7,235 nt of DNA from an uncultured Collinsella sp. (GCA_900754385.1 CAAECP010000165.1:1-7235); one strand, 5' to 3'. Counted from the first letter of the stretch, positions 1 to 6,456 are shown. Notes: generated by a model from the letters alone, not told the origin. Made by a program: numbers and translations.

Positions 1-569
1 CCAAGCTCGTCCTTGCGGGCCTGGATGTCGTCGGCACAAGCCTTCAGCTTGTCGAAGGAGTTGATGTCCTCGGCCTTGTAGCCAGCCTTCTCGAGCAGCT
101 GCTTGTTGTAGATGATGCCGAAGCTCTCCTGAACCCAGTCGATGCACACATCCTTGCCGTCGGACTGCAGAGCCAGGGAGTCGTCAATGAGCTCACCGCG
201 GAGCTTGGTATCGGACAGGTCGGCGCAGTAATCCTTCCAGTTCTTAAGGCCGGTGGGGCCGTTGACCTGGAACAGGGTCGGAGCGGAGCTCTTGGACATC
301 TCGGACTTGAGCTTCTCCTCGTAGGTGTTGGAGGCAGCGGTCACGATCTTGACCTCGACGCCCTTCTCCTTCTTATAGGCCTTGGCGATCTCCTTCCACT
401 CCTTGTCGACCTCGGGCTTGAATTGGAGGAAGTAGACCTCGGCAGCGTCACCAGAAGCAGAGGAGCCGGAGCCGGCAGAACCACCGCAGCCCACGAGACC
501 CAGACCAAGAACCGCAGCCGCGGAACCAGCAAAGCCCAGGAACTGCCTTCTGCTCATTTCGTTCTTCAT
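1..569 (-). CDS. Sugar ABC transporter substrate-binding lipoprotein, Tat-type signal (partial, C-terminus off the left edge)
   Basis: The first 189 codons of an extracellular solute-binding protein (family 1 type) that would capture a sugar outside the membrane and pass it to an ABC permease. The ATG at 569 is chosen because AGGGTGG (582-576) lies 6 bases upstream; the in-frame ATG at 557 has no such site. The N-terminus carries the twin-arginine motif SRRQFLG (residues 6-12), a hydrophobic stretch and a lipobox ending LVGC with Cys28. A Gly/Ser-rich tether follows, then the mature domain starting near residue 42. The segment with FGIIYNKQLLEKAGY (about 150-165) is typical of this family. 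Codon use is strongly biased (AAG, GAG, CTC/CTG), suggesting high expression. It lies downstream of the GntR gene on the same strand but behind a terminator, so it probably has its own promoter. The substrate cannot be read from the sequence; an oligosaccharide or alpha-glucoside is a guess from the neighbours. The permease genes would lie beyond the edge. Confidence 0.9.
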   Translation of the reverse strand, partial: MKNEMSRRQFLGFAGSAAAVLGLGLVGCGGSAGSGSSASGDAAEVYFLQFKPEVDKEWKEIAKAYKKEKGVEVKIVTAASNTYEEKLKSEMSKSSAPTLFQVNGPTGLKNWKDYCADLSDTKLRGELIDDSLALQSDGKDVCIDWVQESFGIIYNKQLLEKAGYKAEDINSFDKLKACADDIQARKDEL

Positions 570-592
570 TACAATCCACCCTTTCACACCGT

Positions 593-644
593 GGCGGCAC
601 CCTTTGCCGCCGCCTTCGGAGATTGGCTCGGGGACTTTGCCCCT
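593..644 (-). promoter_or_regulatory. GC-rich hairpins in the 5' leader of the binding-protein gene
   Basis: Two short hairpins lie between the candidate promoter and the binding-protein start. In + strand coordinates one pairs GGCGGC (593-598) with GCCGCC (606-611) around a 7-base loop. The other pairs GGGG (631-634) with CCCC (641-644). Read on the minus strand, both contain GCAAAG at the loop. Neither is followed by a T-run, so they do not look like terminators. They could stabilise the mRNA or affect the ribosome-binding site 11 bases downstream of the first hairpin. The pairing is visible; any function is inference. Confidence 0.3.
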
Positions 645-657
645 TTTGCTGATTTGT

Positions 658-689
658 ACAATACGCTATTTGGCTAGTTGTTTGAACAA
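658..689 (-). promoter_or_regulatory. Candidate promoter and operator of the binding-protein gene
   Basis: On the minus strand, TTCAAA (686-681) and TATTGT (663-658) are separated by 17 bases, each matching 4 of 6 consensus positions. The -35 lies inside the imperfect palindrome TTGTTTGAACAA (678-689 on the + strand), which resembles operators of HutC-type GntR repressors such as TreR. The same placement of a -35 inside the palindrome recurs in front of the repressor gene. The transcription start would be near 651, giving a leader of about 80 bases. The wider region 674-699 also has CTAGT/ACTAG flanks. The motif match is seen; repressor binding is inferred. Confidence 0.4.
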
Positions 690-740
690 GTATTACTAGA
701 GCGGTAGAAAAACTTCGGTGAACGGTAATTTCGACTTGAT

Positions 741-764
741 ACTTGACAAGTTTTGTATAAACAA
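741..764. promoter_or_regulatory. Second candidate operator upstream of the binding-protein gene
   Basis: Two adjacent palindromes: ACTTGACAAGT (741-751, arms ACTTG/CAAGT) and TTGTATAAACAA (753-764, arms TTGT/ACAA). The second differs at one position from the TTGTATATACAA type known for TreR-like GntR/HutC repressors, and it shares TTGT-N-T-R-AAC with the sites at 678, 1648 and 1770. It lies about 100 bases upstream of the predicted transcription start, too far for simple blocking, so a role in looping or in a second promoter would have to be supposed. Confidence 0.35.
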
Positions 765-786
765 TTATTTGTTATCGAATGCAGAG

Positions 787-833
787 AAAACGCCCGATCA
801 AGCCGATGCATCGTCGGTTTGACCGGGCGTTTT
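787..833 (-). terminator. Rho-independent terminator of the GntR gene (probably works both ways)
   Basis: AAAACGCCCG (787-796) pairs perfectly with CGGGCGTTTT (824-833). After one mismatch the stem continues through TCAAGCCGATG and its near-complement (798-822), leaving a very small loop. On the minus strand the hairpin starts 42 bases after the GntR stop and ends in TTTT; on the plus strand it ends in TTTT too. It separates the repressor from the binding-protein gene, so the two are unlikely to form a simple operon. Confidence 0.85.
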
Positions 834-875
834 CGCTTTGAGGGCATGAGTCTCGTCAGGCTGCGAGCTAGCCGG

Positions 876-1595
876 CTATCGCTTGGAATTGACGCGGTAA
901 TGGAAGATCTCGGGGTGTGTGCGGGCATGCGTGACCTCGAACAAGATGCCGTCCGAGGTGTACGACTGGCTCTCCATAACGGCGACGCAGTTGTACTTGC
1001 CAAGGTCCAGATAGCTGCAGTCCTCATCGTTGGCGAGCTCGACACTCACCGTACGACGGCTCGCCATCACTTTGACGCCGCGCTTGTGCTCCAGATAGCC
1101 GTAGATAGAATCCGCCGCGATCTCGGGGGTCAGGCCCTTGGCGACCGACGCCAAAAAGTAGCCATGGTCCACTTGGCGCGCGCTGCCGTTGAGGCTTCGG
1201 ACACGCACTACGCGAATCAGCTCCTCGCCCACCTTAAAGCCCAGGCGGCGAGAGAGTTGCTCAGTGCAAATCAAATGTTCAAAAGACTTGACCTCGGTCG
1301 ATGCGACGGCATTGTTGCGTTTTGCGAACTCGCCAAACGACTCAACCTCTTCGAGTGCGCCCAGCATGTCGGTTTCGCCCTTAAGCCAAATAACGCGCAC
1401 GCCCTTACCGTGTATAGGCTGCACAAACATCTGGTCGGCCAGCATGCTCAAGGCGCGTCGAACGGTATTGCGCGTGCAGCCAAACTCCGCGGTCAGCTCG
1501 GCTTCGGTTGGCAGCATCTCCTGAAACGCATAGGTCCCGTTGATGATGCGCGAACGGATCTCGCGGTAGATTCCTTCGTAAATCGCTTTTGGCAT
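876..1595 (-). CDS. GntR family transcriptional regulator, HutC/UTRA type
   Basis: A 239-residue cytoplasmic DNA-binding regulator. The N-terminal winged helix-turn-helix (about residues 3-68) shows the family pattern: IYREIRSRIINGTY, then LPTEAELTAEFGCTRNTVRRALSMLA, then the wing HGKGVRV. The rest (about 80-232) fits a UTRA effector-binding domain, with VRVRSLNG, the D-H-G-Y-F segment and the closing GILFEVTHARTHPEIFHY. HutC-subfamily repressors such as TreR commonly sense sugar phosphates and release their operators. The ATG at 1595 follows GAGGTG with 5 bases between. The gene is divergent from the PTS fusion and on the same strand as the binding-protein gene. TTGT-type palindromes occur in front of all three, so it is the likely controller of both transporters and of itself. 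The effector is unknown; a phosphorylated alpha-glucoside is inferred from context. No truncation or missing motif is apparent. Confidence 0.92.
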   Translation of the reverse strand: MPKAIYEGIYREIRSRIINGTYAFQEMLPTEAELTAEFGCTRNTVRRALSMLADQMFVQPIHGKGVRVIWLKGETDMLGALEEVESFGEFAKRNNAVASTEVKSFEHLICTEQLSRRLGFKVGEELIRVVRVRSLNGSARQVDHGYFLASVAKGLTPEIAADSIYGYLEHKRGVKVMASRRTVSVELANDEDCSYLDLGKYNCVAVMESQSYTSDGILFEVTHARTHPEIFHYRVNSKR

Positions 1596-1628
1596 GATTT
1601 CACCTCTAATGAATATGTATGGCTAGGC

Positions 1629-1659
1629 ACGATAGCATTTCTTAAAGTTGTTTAAACCG
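1629..1659 (-). promoter_or_regulatory. Candidate promoter and operator of the GntR gene
   Basis: On the minus strand TTTAAA (1656-1651) and TATCGT (1634-1629) are 16 bases apart, each 4 of 6 to consensus. The -35 lies within TTGTTTAAACCG (1648-1659 on the + strand), whose core GTTTAAAC is a perfect palindrome. This is the same arrangement as in front of the binding-protein gene and would suit autoregulation. The hexamers are weak; the case rests on the repeated geometry. Confidence 0.35.
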
Positions 1660-1696
1660 ATTATCGGTAAAGCACGGATTATTTACCGTCGACGGT
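1656..1696. promoter_or_regulatory. Pair of ACCG...CGGT palindromes in the divergent promoter region
   Basis: ACCGATTATCGGT (1656-1668, 6+1+6) and ACCGTCGACGGT (1685-1696, perfect 12-mer) share their outer ACCG/CGGT arms, with centres about 28 bases apart. They lie between the repressor and PTS genes and differ from the TTGT-type sites, the first overlapping one of them by four bases. They look like a second class of binding site, perhaps for another regulator. Which protein binds is unknown. Confidence 0.35.
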
Positions 1697-1756
1697 TCCC
1701 CCGAAACCCAAATCGGACCGAATCAAAACCGTCAATGCGGCAAGCAGCCAGTCCTC

Positions 1757-1781
1757 TACAATGAGTTCATTGTTTAAACGT
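1757..1781 (+). promoter_or_regulatory. Candidate -10 and downstream operator of the PTS gene
   Basis: TACAAT (1757-1762) matches the -10 consensus at five of six positions; no convincing -35 is visible at the usual distance. Transcription would start near 1769, directly at TTGTTTAAACGT (1770-1781). This shares ten bases, TTGTTTAAAC, with the site at 1648-1657. An operator covering +1 to about +12 is a classical repression position. The copy of GTTTAAAC is exact; the regulatory reading is inference. Confidence 0.4.
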
Positions 1782-1819
1782 TCTTGCTCGCACAGCATGT
1801 TGCATCCGGAAGGCATATT

Positions 1820-4270
1820 ATGCTGCAGAAAATCCAACGTTTTGGCGGAGCCATGTTCGCGCCCGCCATGCTGTTTTCTATATCAGGCCTCATGGTCGGC
1901 ATCTCCGCCCTCGCAACGACCGTGGATATCGTCGGCGACCTCGCCGTATACGGAACCCCCTGGTACGTTTTCTGGACCATCATCCAGCGCGGCTCGTGGA
2001 CGGTCTTTAAGCGCCTTCCACTTCTTTTTGCCGTAGCGCTGCCTATCGGCCTTGCCCAAAAGCAACCGGCACGCTGCTGCCTCGAGGCGCTCGTAGCCTA
2101 TTTTGCCTACTGTTTCTTTTTGAGCGAGATCATTAAGCTGAGCGGCGACAACCTTGGACTTAAGTACCCGTCGTCTTTAACCCCCGCCAGCGGCATCACC
2201 GTCATCGACGGCATCAAGACGCTCGACACCGGCATTATCGGCCCGCTGGCGGTGTCGGCAACCGTCGTCGCCATCCATGACCGCTTCTACGATGCCAAGG
2301 TTCCCGATTGGCTCGGCACCTTCTCGGGTTCCTCGCTGGTCTACCTCATCAGCTTTTTTGCCGTGTTTGCCCTTGCCGCCATCTCGGCCGCCATCGTGCC
2401 CTTCGCATACGCTGTGACCGAAACGCTGCGCCACGCACTTGCGGGCGTCGGCCCCTTCGGCGTGGGCATCTTTGTGTTTTTGGAGCGAGCGCTCGAGCCC
2501 ATGGGGCTGCACCATCTGCTCTATATGCCCATCTATTACGACAATCTGGTCATTCACGACGGTATTTACGCCACGTGGACCAACCTGCTCCCCATTCTCT
2601 CCCATAGCACGCGCCCTTTAAATGAACTTGCGCCCTGGGCAGGTTTTACCGCCACCGGCTGGGGCAAGCTCTTTGGCCTTCCCGCCATCGCGGCAGCATT
2701 CTATTTCACCGCCAAACCCGAACGCCGCGCCGGCCTTAAGGTCATCCTTTTGCCCGCCATCGTCGCCTCGGTGGTCTGCGGCGTCACCGAGCCGCTCGAG
2801 TTTCTCTTTATGTTCACCTATCCCGGACTCTTTTTGCTCTACGCCGTCCTGTCCTCCTGCCTTGCCATGACCATGAACTTCTTTGGCATCGTCGGCATCT
2901 TCTCGGGCGGTCTCATGGAAATGACGGCCTTCAACTTCATCCCACTCATGCGAATGCATGCCGGCTCCTACCTTTTGGCGCTCGGTATCGGTCTTGCCTT
3001 TAGCCTCATCTTTTTTGTTAGTTTTCGAGCACTCATCTTGGTCTATGACCTTAAGACGCCGGGCCGCGAGGATCATGTCTCCAATCGCGCGGCAATCGAT
3101 CGTTTAACGGGAAGCGGCTTTGCCAAAGAGCAATCTCCCAATGGCGAGGTCGGTATTCAATCCGATCAAGATCACGTCCTCGCCGAGCGGGTAATTCAGC
3201 TTTTAGGTGGCGTTGGCAATATCGTGGGCGCAACCAACTGCGCCACGCGCCTGCGCGTCGAGGTCGCAGACCCTTCCATCGTTGCAGATAATGCGTCGTT
3301 TGTCGCGGTGGGCGCCAAGGGCCTCATCATTACGGGCAAGACCGCCCAGGTGATTATTGGCATCTCCGTTCCCCGCGTTAAAGAGCATTTTGACCAGATC
3401 ATGGGCCTCGAGCCGGGATTTGTGCCCACCACCTCGGCCTCCCCTGCCGCCAGCGCAGCCCATAAGCGCGGCGATATCTGCTTCTTCGATATCGACGGAA
3501 CACTCGCCTGGCAAGACCCTCGAGTGGCACAAGAACTTCCCGAGAGCGAGCGAGACCTCTCCCCCTATCCCAATGAAGCGGTCTCGCAAGCCATCCGTGA
3601 TTTTGTCGCCAAGGGCAATATGGCGTTTATCTGCACAGGGCGCACGCTGAGCTGCATCCATCCAAAGCTGCTCGAGCTGCCCTGGACCGGCATCGTCTGC
3701 CTCGCGGGTGGCTATGTCGAACTTGAGGGACACGTGATTCGCGATTTGGCGATGACGCCCGGCATGCTGCAGCGCCTTGCTCCCATTCTTGAGCAATCGG
3801 ACGAAGTGATTCGTTTTGAGGGACTCAATGGCGTCGTTCGCATGAGTGCCGATGCGCCCGACGCCCCGGGATACGCCCGCACCGTGGGCGATGCAATTAC
3901 GCAGCTGCAACATTACAGCGCCTACAAGATCTTAATGTCCACGTCGCTTGCCAACCGCATCGCTCAGGATCAAGCGTTTGAGCCGCTGCTCTGCTTTAAC
4001 GAGCTCGAGCTCGAAGTGACCGAGATTTCGCCTCGCGAATGCACCAAGCGCGAGGGTATCCAGTCCGTACTCGACGCCCTCGATCCCCACCACGGAACCG
4101 TATACGGCATCGGCGACGCCAGCAATGACGTCTCGCTGATGAACGCCGTCGACGTTGGCATCGCCATGGGCAACGCACCGGACTTCCTCAAGGAAAAGGC
4201 CGACTATGTCACCGACAGCATCGACCACGACGGCGTCGTCACCGCGCTCGAACACTTTGGGCTTATCTAG
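1820..4270 (+). CDS. Alpha-glucoside-type PTS permease EIICB fused to a Cof-type HAD phosphatase
   Basis: An 816-residue protein with three modules. Residues 1-415 are an EIIC membrane domain with roughly ten hydrophobic segments. It opens MLQKIQRFGGAMF as in maltose-type permeases (MalP/GlvC/AglA) and carries LERALEPMGLHH and GVTEPLEF. Residues 450-530 are EIIB, with phosphorylatable Cys474 in NCATRLRV. An Ala/Ser/Pro/Thr-rich linker (531-549) leads to a HAD domain (550-816) with all four motifs: FFDIDGTL (Asp557, Asp559), CTGRT (Thr606), Lys743 in TKREGI, and GDASND (Asp766, Asp770), plus a C2-type cap between. Transport would couple uptake to phosphorylation of an alpha-glucoside; EIIA is absent and must come from elsewhere. 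Single EIICB proteins of this class are normally about 530 residues, so the HAD part is an addition. The ATG at 1820 follows GGAAGG at 6 bases; the in-frame TTG at 1784 has no such support. The phosphatase substrate is unknown; the imported sugar phosphate is an attractive guess. Confidence 0.92.
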   Translation: MLQKIQRFGGAMFAPAMLFSISGLMVGISALATTVDIVGDLAVYGTPWYVFWTIIQRGSWTVFKRLPLLFAVALPIGLAQKQPARCCLEALVAYFAYCFFLSEIIKLSGDNLGLKYPSSLTPASGITVIDGIKTLDTGIIGPLAVSATVVAIHDRFYDAKVPDWLGTFSGSSLVYLISFFAVFALAAISAAIVPFAYAVTETLRHALAGVGPFGVGIFVFLERALEPMGLHHLLYMPIYYDNLVIHDGIYATWTNLLPILSHSTRPLNELAPWAGFTATGWGKLFGLPAIAAAFYFTAKPERRAGLKVILLPAIVASVVCGVTEPLEFLFMFTYPGLFLLYAVLSSCLAMTMNFFGIVGIFSGGLMEMTAFNFIPLMRMHAGSYLLALGIGLAFSLIFFVSFRALILVYDLKTPGREDHVSNRAAIDRLTGSGFAKEQSPNGEVGIQSDQDHVLAERVIQLLGGVGNIVGATNCATRLRVEVADPSIVADNASFVAVGAKGLIITGKTAQVIIGISVPRVKEHFDQIMGLEPGFVPTTSASPAASAAHKRGDICFFDIDGTLAWQDPRVAQELPESERDLSPYPNEAVSQAIRDFVAKGNMAFICTGRTLSCIHPKLLELPWTGIVCLAGGYVELEGHVIRDLAMTPGMLQRLAPILEQSDEVIRFEGLNGVVRMSADAPDAPGYARTVGDAITQLQHYSAYKILMSTSLANRIAQDQAFEPLLCFNELELEVTEISPRECTKREGIQSVLDALDPHHGTVYGIGDASNDVSLMNAVDVGIAMGNAPDFLKEKADYVTDSIDHDGVVTALEHFGLI

Positions 4271-4385
4271 CCAAGCCCCTACCGCACTTGCGGCCGCATG
4301 GACCAATCGTCTTCAACCGCCGCGCTCGACGCCCTAATGTGGCAATATGTTGTCTGCATAATGCAACGATGCAACCTATCAAAGA
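4271..4385 (+). promoter_or_regulatory. Intergenic gap between the PTS fusion and the prenyl synthase, with weak promoter candidate
   Basis: No clear terminator follows the PTS gene: CCGCACTTGCGG (4282-4293) can fold but has no T-run, so some read-through is possible. CATAAT (4357-4362) is the best -10-like hexamer and would put a start near 4369, only some 17 bases before the next gene; no convincing -35 accompanies it. A NotI-type octamer, GCGGCCGC, lies at 4290-4297. Confidence 0.25.
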
Positions 4386-5411
4386 ATGCGAGAACCCGTG
4401 TCCAGTCCGTTTACCAGCTTTTTAGCCCAGCACTTTGACCAGATTAACGACTATCTGGCCACGTTCTTTGACGGACAGGCGACTTCCGCCGATATCGAGC
4501 GCTACCTGTATACCCCGCTCTCGGCATTTACGGCAAACGCTGGCAAGCGCCACCGCCCGCTCATCTGCATGCTCGCCGCCACTGCGGTAGGCGGCAGCTT
4601 TGAGAGCGCCCGCAGCGCAGCGGCGGCCATCGAGCACTTTCAGTCGGGCGCACTCATCCACGACGACATCGCCGACAACGGGCAGATTCGTCGCGGCAAG
4701 CCCTGCATGCACCTTACCGAGGGCACCGGTCTTGCCATCAACTGCGGTGACCTGGCGCTCACCATGGTCACCAAGACGGTTCTCGACGATCCCACGCTCG
4801 AGTCCGACGTGAAGCTGCGTGTGCTCCACGAGCTTACCGAGATGATCGTCCGCACCATCGAGGGTCAAGCACTTGACCTGGGTTGGGTCCGTGACGAGCG
4901 CTTTGATATCTCGGTTGATGACTACCTGGACATGGCGACGCACAAGACCGCGTATTACAGTGGAGCCACGCCGCTTGCCGCCGGAGCCATTATCGGCGGC
5001 GGCAGCGAAGAGCAGGTCGAGGCGCTACGCGCCTTTGGCCTGCACACCGGCCTTGCCTTTCAGATTCAGGACGACCTGCTCAACTTGGTCGGCACCAAAG
5101 AGGCCGCCAACAAGGACTTCCGCACCGACATCACCGAGGGTAAACGCACGCTCGTTGCCGTGCACGCCCTGTCTGATGAGCGCCATCACGACGAGGTCGA
5201 GGCAATCCTTTCCTCGGGCACCGAGGACCCCGCGCAGCTCGCGCGCGCCGTGGAAATCTTCCAGCAGATCGGCTCTGTCGATTTCGCCCACAACTATGCG
5301 CTCGACCTGACCGCCAAGGCCAAGGCCGCTATCGAAGGCGTCGAGCTCGACCCGCATGCGCGCGAGCTCTTCCTCTCCATGGCAGATTTCTTTGTGGAGC
5401 GCCTCAACTAG
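4386..5411 (+). CDS. Trans-isoprenyl (polyprenyl) diphosphate synthase
   Basis: A 341-residue cytosolic enzyme that condenses isopentenyl diphosphate with allylic diphosphates to make longer prenyl chains for quinone side chains or lipid carriers. All family landmarks are present: GKRHRP (53-58), the first aspartate-rich motif DDIAD (93-97) followed by RRGKP (102-106), GQALDL (160-165), HKT (186-188), the second motif QIQDDLLN (226-233) and EGKRTL (251-256). The first motif has two residues between the aspartates, not the four usual in bacterial farnesyl synthases. Small residues (Gly88, Ala89) sit five and four places upstream of it, which in this family goes with products of C20 or longer. 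The second motif ends in Asn where Asp is commoner. The start is uncertain: the ATG at 4386 lacks a good ribosome-binding site, and the GTG at 4398 is an alternative. The gene is on the same strand as the PTS gene, but no functional link is evident. Confidence 0.93.
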   Translation: MREPVSSPFTSFLAQHFDQINDYLATFFDGQATSADIERYLYTPLSAFTANAGKRHRPLICMLAATAVGGSFESARSAAAAIEHFQSGALIHDDIADNGQIRRGKPCMHLTEGTGLAINCGDLALTMVTKTVLDDPTLESDVKLRVLHELTEMIVRTIEGQALDLGWVRDERFDISVDDYLDMATHKTAYYSGATPLAAGAIIGGGSEEQVEALRAFGLHTGLAFQIQDDLLNLVGTKEAANKDFRTDITEGKRTLVAVHALSDERHHDEVEAILSSGTEDPAQLARAVEIFQQIGSVDFAHNYALDLTAKAKAAIEGVELDPHARELFLSMADFFVERLN

Positions 5412-5550
5412 CGGGGGTCACAAAACCTGTGGGCAGCGCGTTTGGGTACAAGTTGCTACACTGTTGAGTGCATGTTTATGCATTGTCTCGCGTTGTCTAT
5501 CCGACACGCGCTCAAAATAGTACGAATCGTACGCCGAAAGGGGTTCGTTC
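5412..5550 (+). promoter_or_regulatory. Leader region of the peptidoglycan-binding protein gene, with two inverted repeats
   Basis: The gap contains CGCGT(T)GTC (5489-5497) pairing with GACACGCG (5503-5510) around a 5-base loop, and the perfect palindrome GTACGAATCGTAC (5520-5532, 6+1+6), which ends 4 bases before the AAAGGGG ribosome-binding site (5537-5543). Neither hairpin has a T-run on the plus strand. TACACT (5457-5462) and TTGCTA (5453-5458) are weak promoter-like hexamers that do not form a good pair. A regulatory role for the palindrome, in DNA or in mRNA near the ribosome-binding site, is possible but unproven. Confidence 0.3.
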
Positions 5551-6456
5551 ATGGAACCTATTACCACGGGCATGCAGGGAGCAGCCGTCGAGGATGTTCA
5601 GTCCCGCCTTCTGCAGCTCGGTTACACCATCGATGCCGACGAGGTCGCCGACAAGCGCTTTGGCACCACCACCGAGCAGGCCGTCAGCACCTTCAGGCTC
5701 GACAGCGGCCTTGCTGCCGGTCATGCCGTCGATATCCCCTGTTGGAGCGCCCTGGTCGACGCCTCGTATAAGCTGGGCGACCGCACTCTGTATCTGCGCA
5801 TGCCCAATTTCCATGGCACCGATGTGCAGGCCCTGCAGCGCGCTCTCAACGTTTTGGGCTTTGCCTGTGGCGAAGACGACGGCTACTTTGGTCCGCATAC
5901 CGAGGCCGCCCTGCAGCAGTTCCAGGAAAATGTCGGCCTGTTTGCCGACGGCATGGCCTTCCAGGACACCTACGCCTACATCAACCGCCTGCACCATGTA
6001 TGGGAGGGCAAGCCCTCGGTCACCGAAGCCGAGTCCCGCATCGGTTTTGCTCGCGCCGCCAACGTGCTCGAGCGCTTCCAGATCGCCGTTATCGGTGAGG
6101 ACCCCATCGCACGCAGCGTTGCTTCGCGCATGTGGAACATCGCCACGGCAACGACCGACAACAGCGGCATGATGCTCTGCGACTCCGAGGTCCCAACCGA
6201 CGTTGACCTGGTGCTCGAGATCGCAAGCGACGAGCTGCCCGCCGACGCCGCGCCACGCGCCACGATTGCCCTCGCCGAGTGCCACAACCTGGCCCAGCGC
6301 ATCCGCACCGCCAATGTCGCCGCGCAGCAGAAGCCGGCTCGCATTCGCATTGAGCTCACGGGCATGACGCGCTACAACGGCACCTTCACGGCCAGCGACG
6401 CGCAGACACTCGCCGTACGCCTGCTCGACGGCGTTTGCGATGCCCTCGCAGATTAG
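5551..6456 (+). CDS. Cytoplasmic protein with two peptidoglycan-binding (PGBD-1) repeats and an amidase-like C-terminal half
   Basis: A 301-residue protein beginning 7 bases after AAAGGGG. Residues about 5-70 and 85-147 are two PG_binding_1 repeats: the second has the canonical DVQALQRALNVLGF...DGYFGPHTEAALQQFQ, the first is more diverged (AVEDVQSRLLQLGY, then FGTTTEQAVSTFR). There is no signal peptide or membrane segment, so it should stay in the cytoplasm, which is odd for a wall-binding module. The C-terminal half (about 170-301) is not confidently recognised. Its layout (ERFQIAVIGEDPIARSVASRMW; DLVLEIASDE; a final ARIRIELTG followed by LAVRLLDGVCDAL) vaguely recalls amidase_3, whose last strand reads V-E-x-G-F. 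The zinc-binding G-H-G-G region is missing, so hydrolase activity is unlikely. Mycobacterial CwlM, a cytoplasmic regulator of peptidoglycan precursor synthesis, has two PGBDs plus amidase_3, so a similar sensing role is conceivable but inferred. Confidence 0.82.
   Translation: MEPITTGMQGAAVEDVQSRLLQLGYTIDADEVADKRFGTTTEQAVSTFRLDSGLAAGHAVDIPCWSALVDASYKLGDRTLYLRMPNFHGTDVQALQRALNVLGFACGEDDGYFGPHTEAALQQFQENVGLFADGMAFQDTYAYINRLHHVWEGKPSVTEAESRIGFARAANVLERFQIAVIGEDPIARSVASRMWNIATATTDNSGMMLCDSEVPTDVDLVLEIASDELPADAAPRATIALAECHNLAQRIRTANVAAQQKPARIRIELTGMTRYNGTFTASDAQTLAVRLLDGVCDALAD

Noticed and set aside
753..1655. A 300-codon plus-strand frame opposite the GntR gene
   Set aside because: The minus-strand frame has clear GntR and UTRA signatures and a ribosome-binding site; this one also reads through the terminator hairpin.
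1784..1819. Upstream TTG start adding 12 residues to the PTS fusion
   Set aside because: No ribosome-binding site in front of it, and the ATG at 1820 has GGAAGG at ideal distance and matches the usual N-terminus of the family (MLQKIQRFGG).
3410..3470. The EIIB-HAD junction as a possible sequencing artefact joining two genes
   Set aside because: The frame is continuous through a plausible linker with Ala/Ser/Pro/Thr bias, and no ribosome-binding site precedes a start codon near the HAD domain; a true fusion is the simpler reading.
3203..3913. A 236-codon minus-strand frame inside the PTS fusion
   Set aside because: Antisense to conserved EIIB and HAD motifs; no recognisable domain and no ribosome-binding site.
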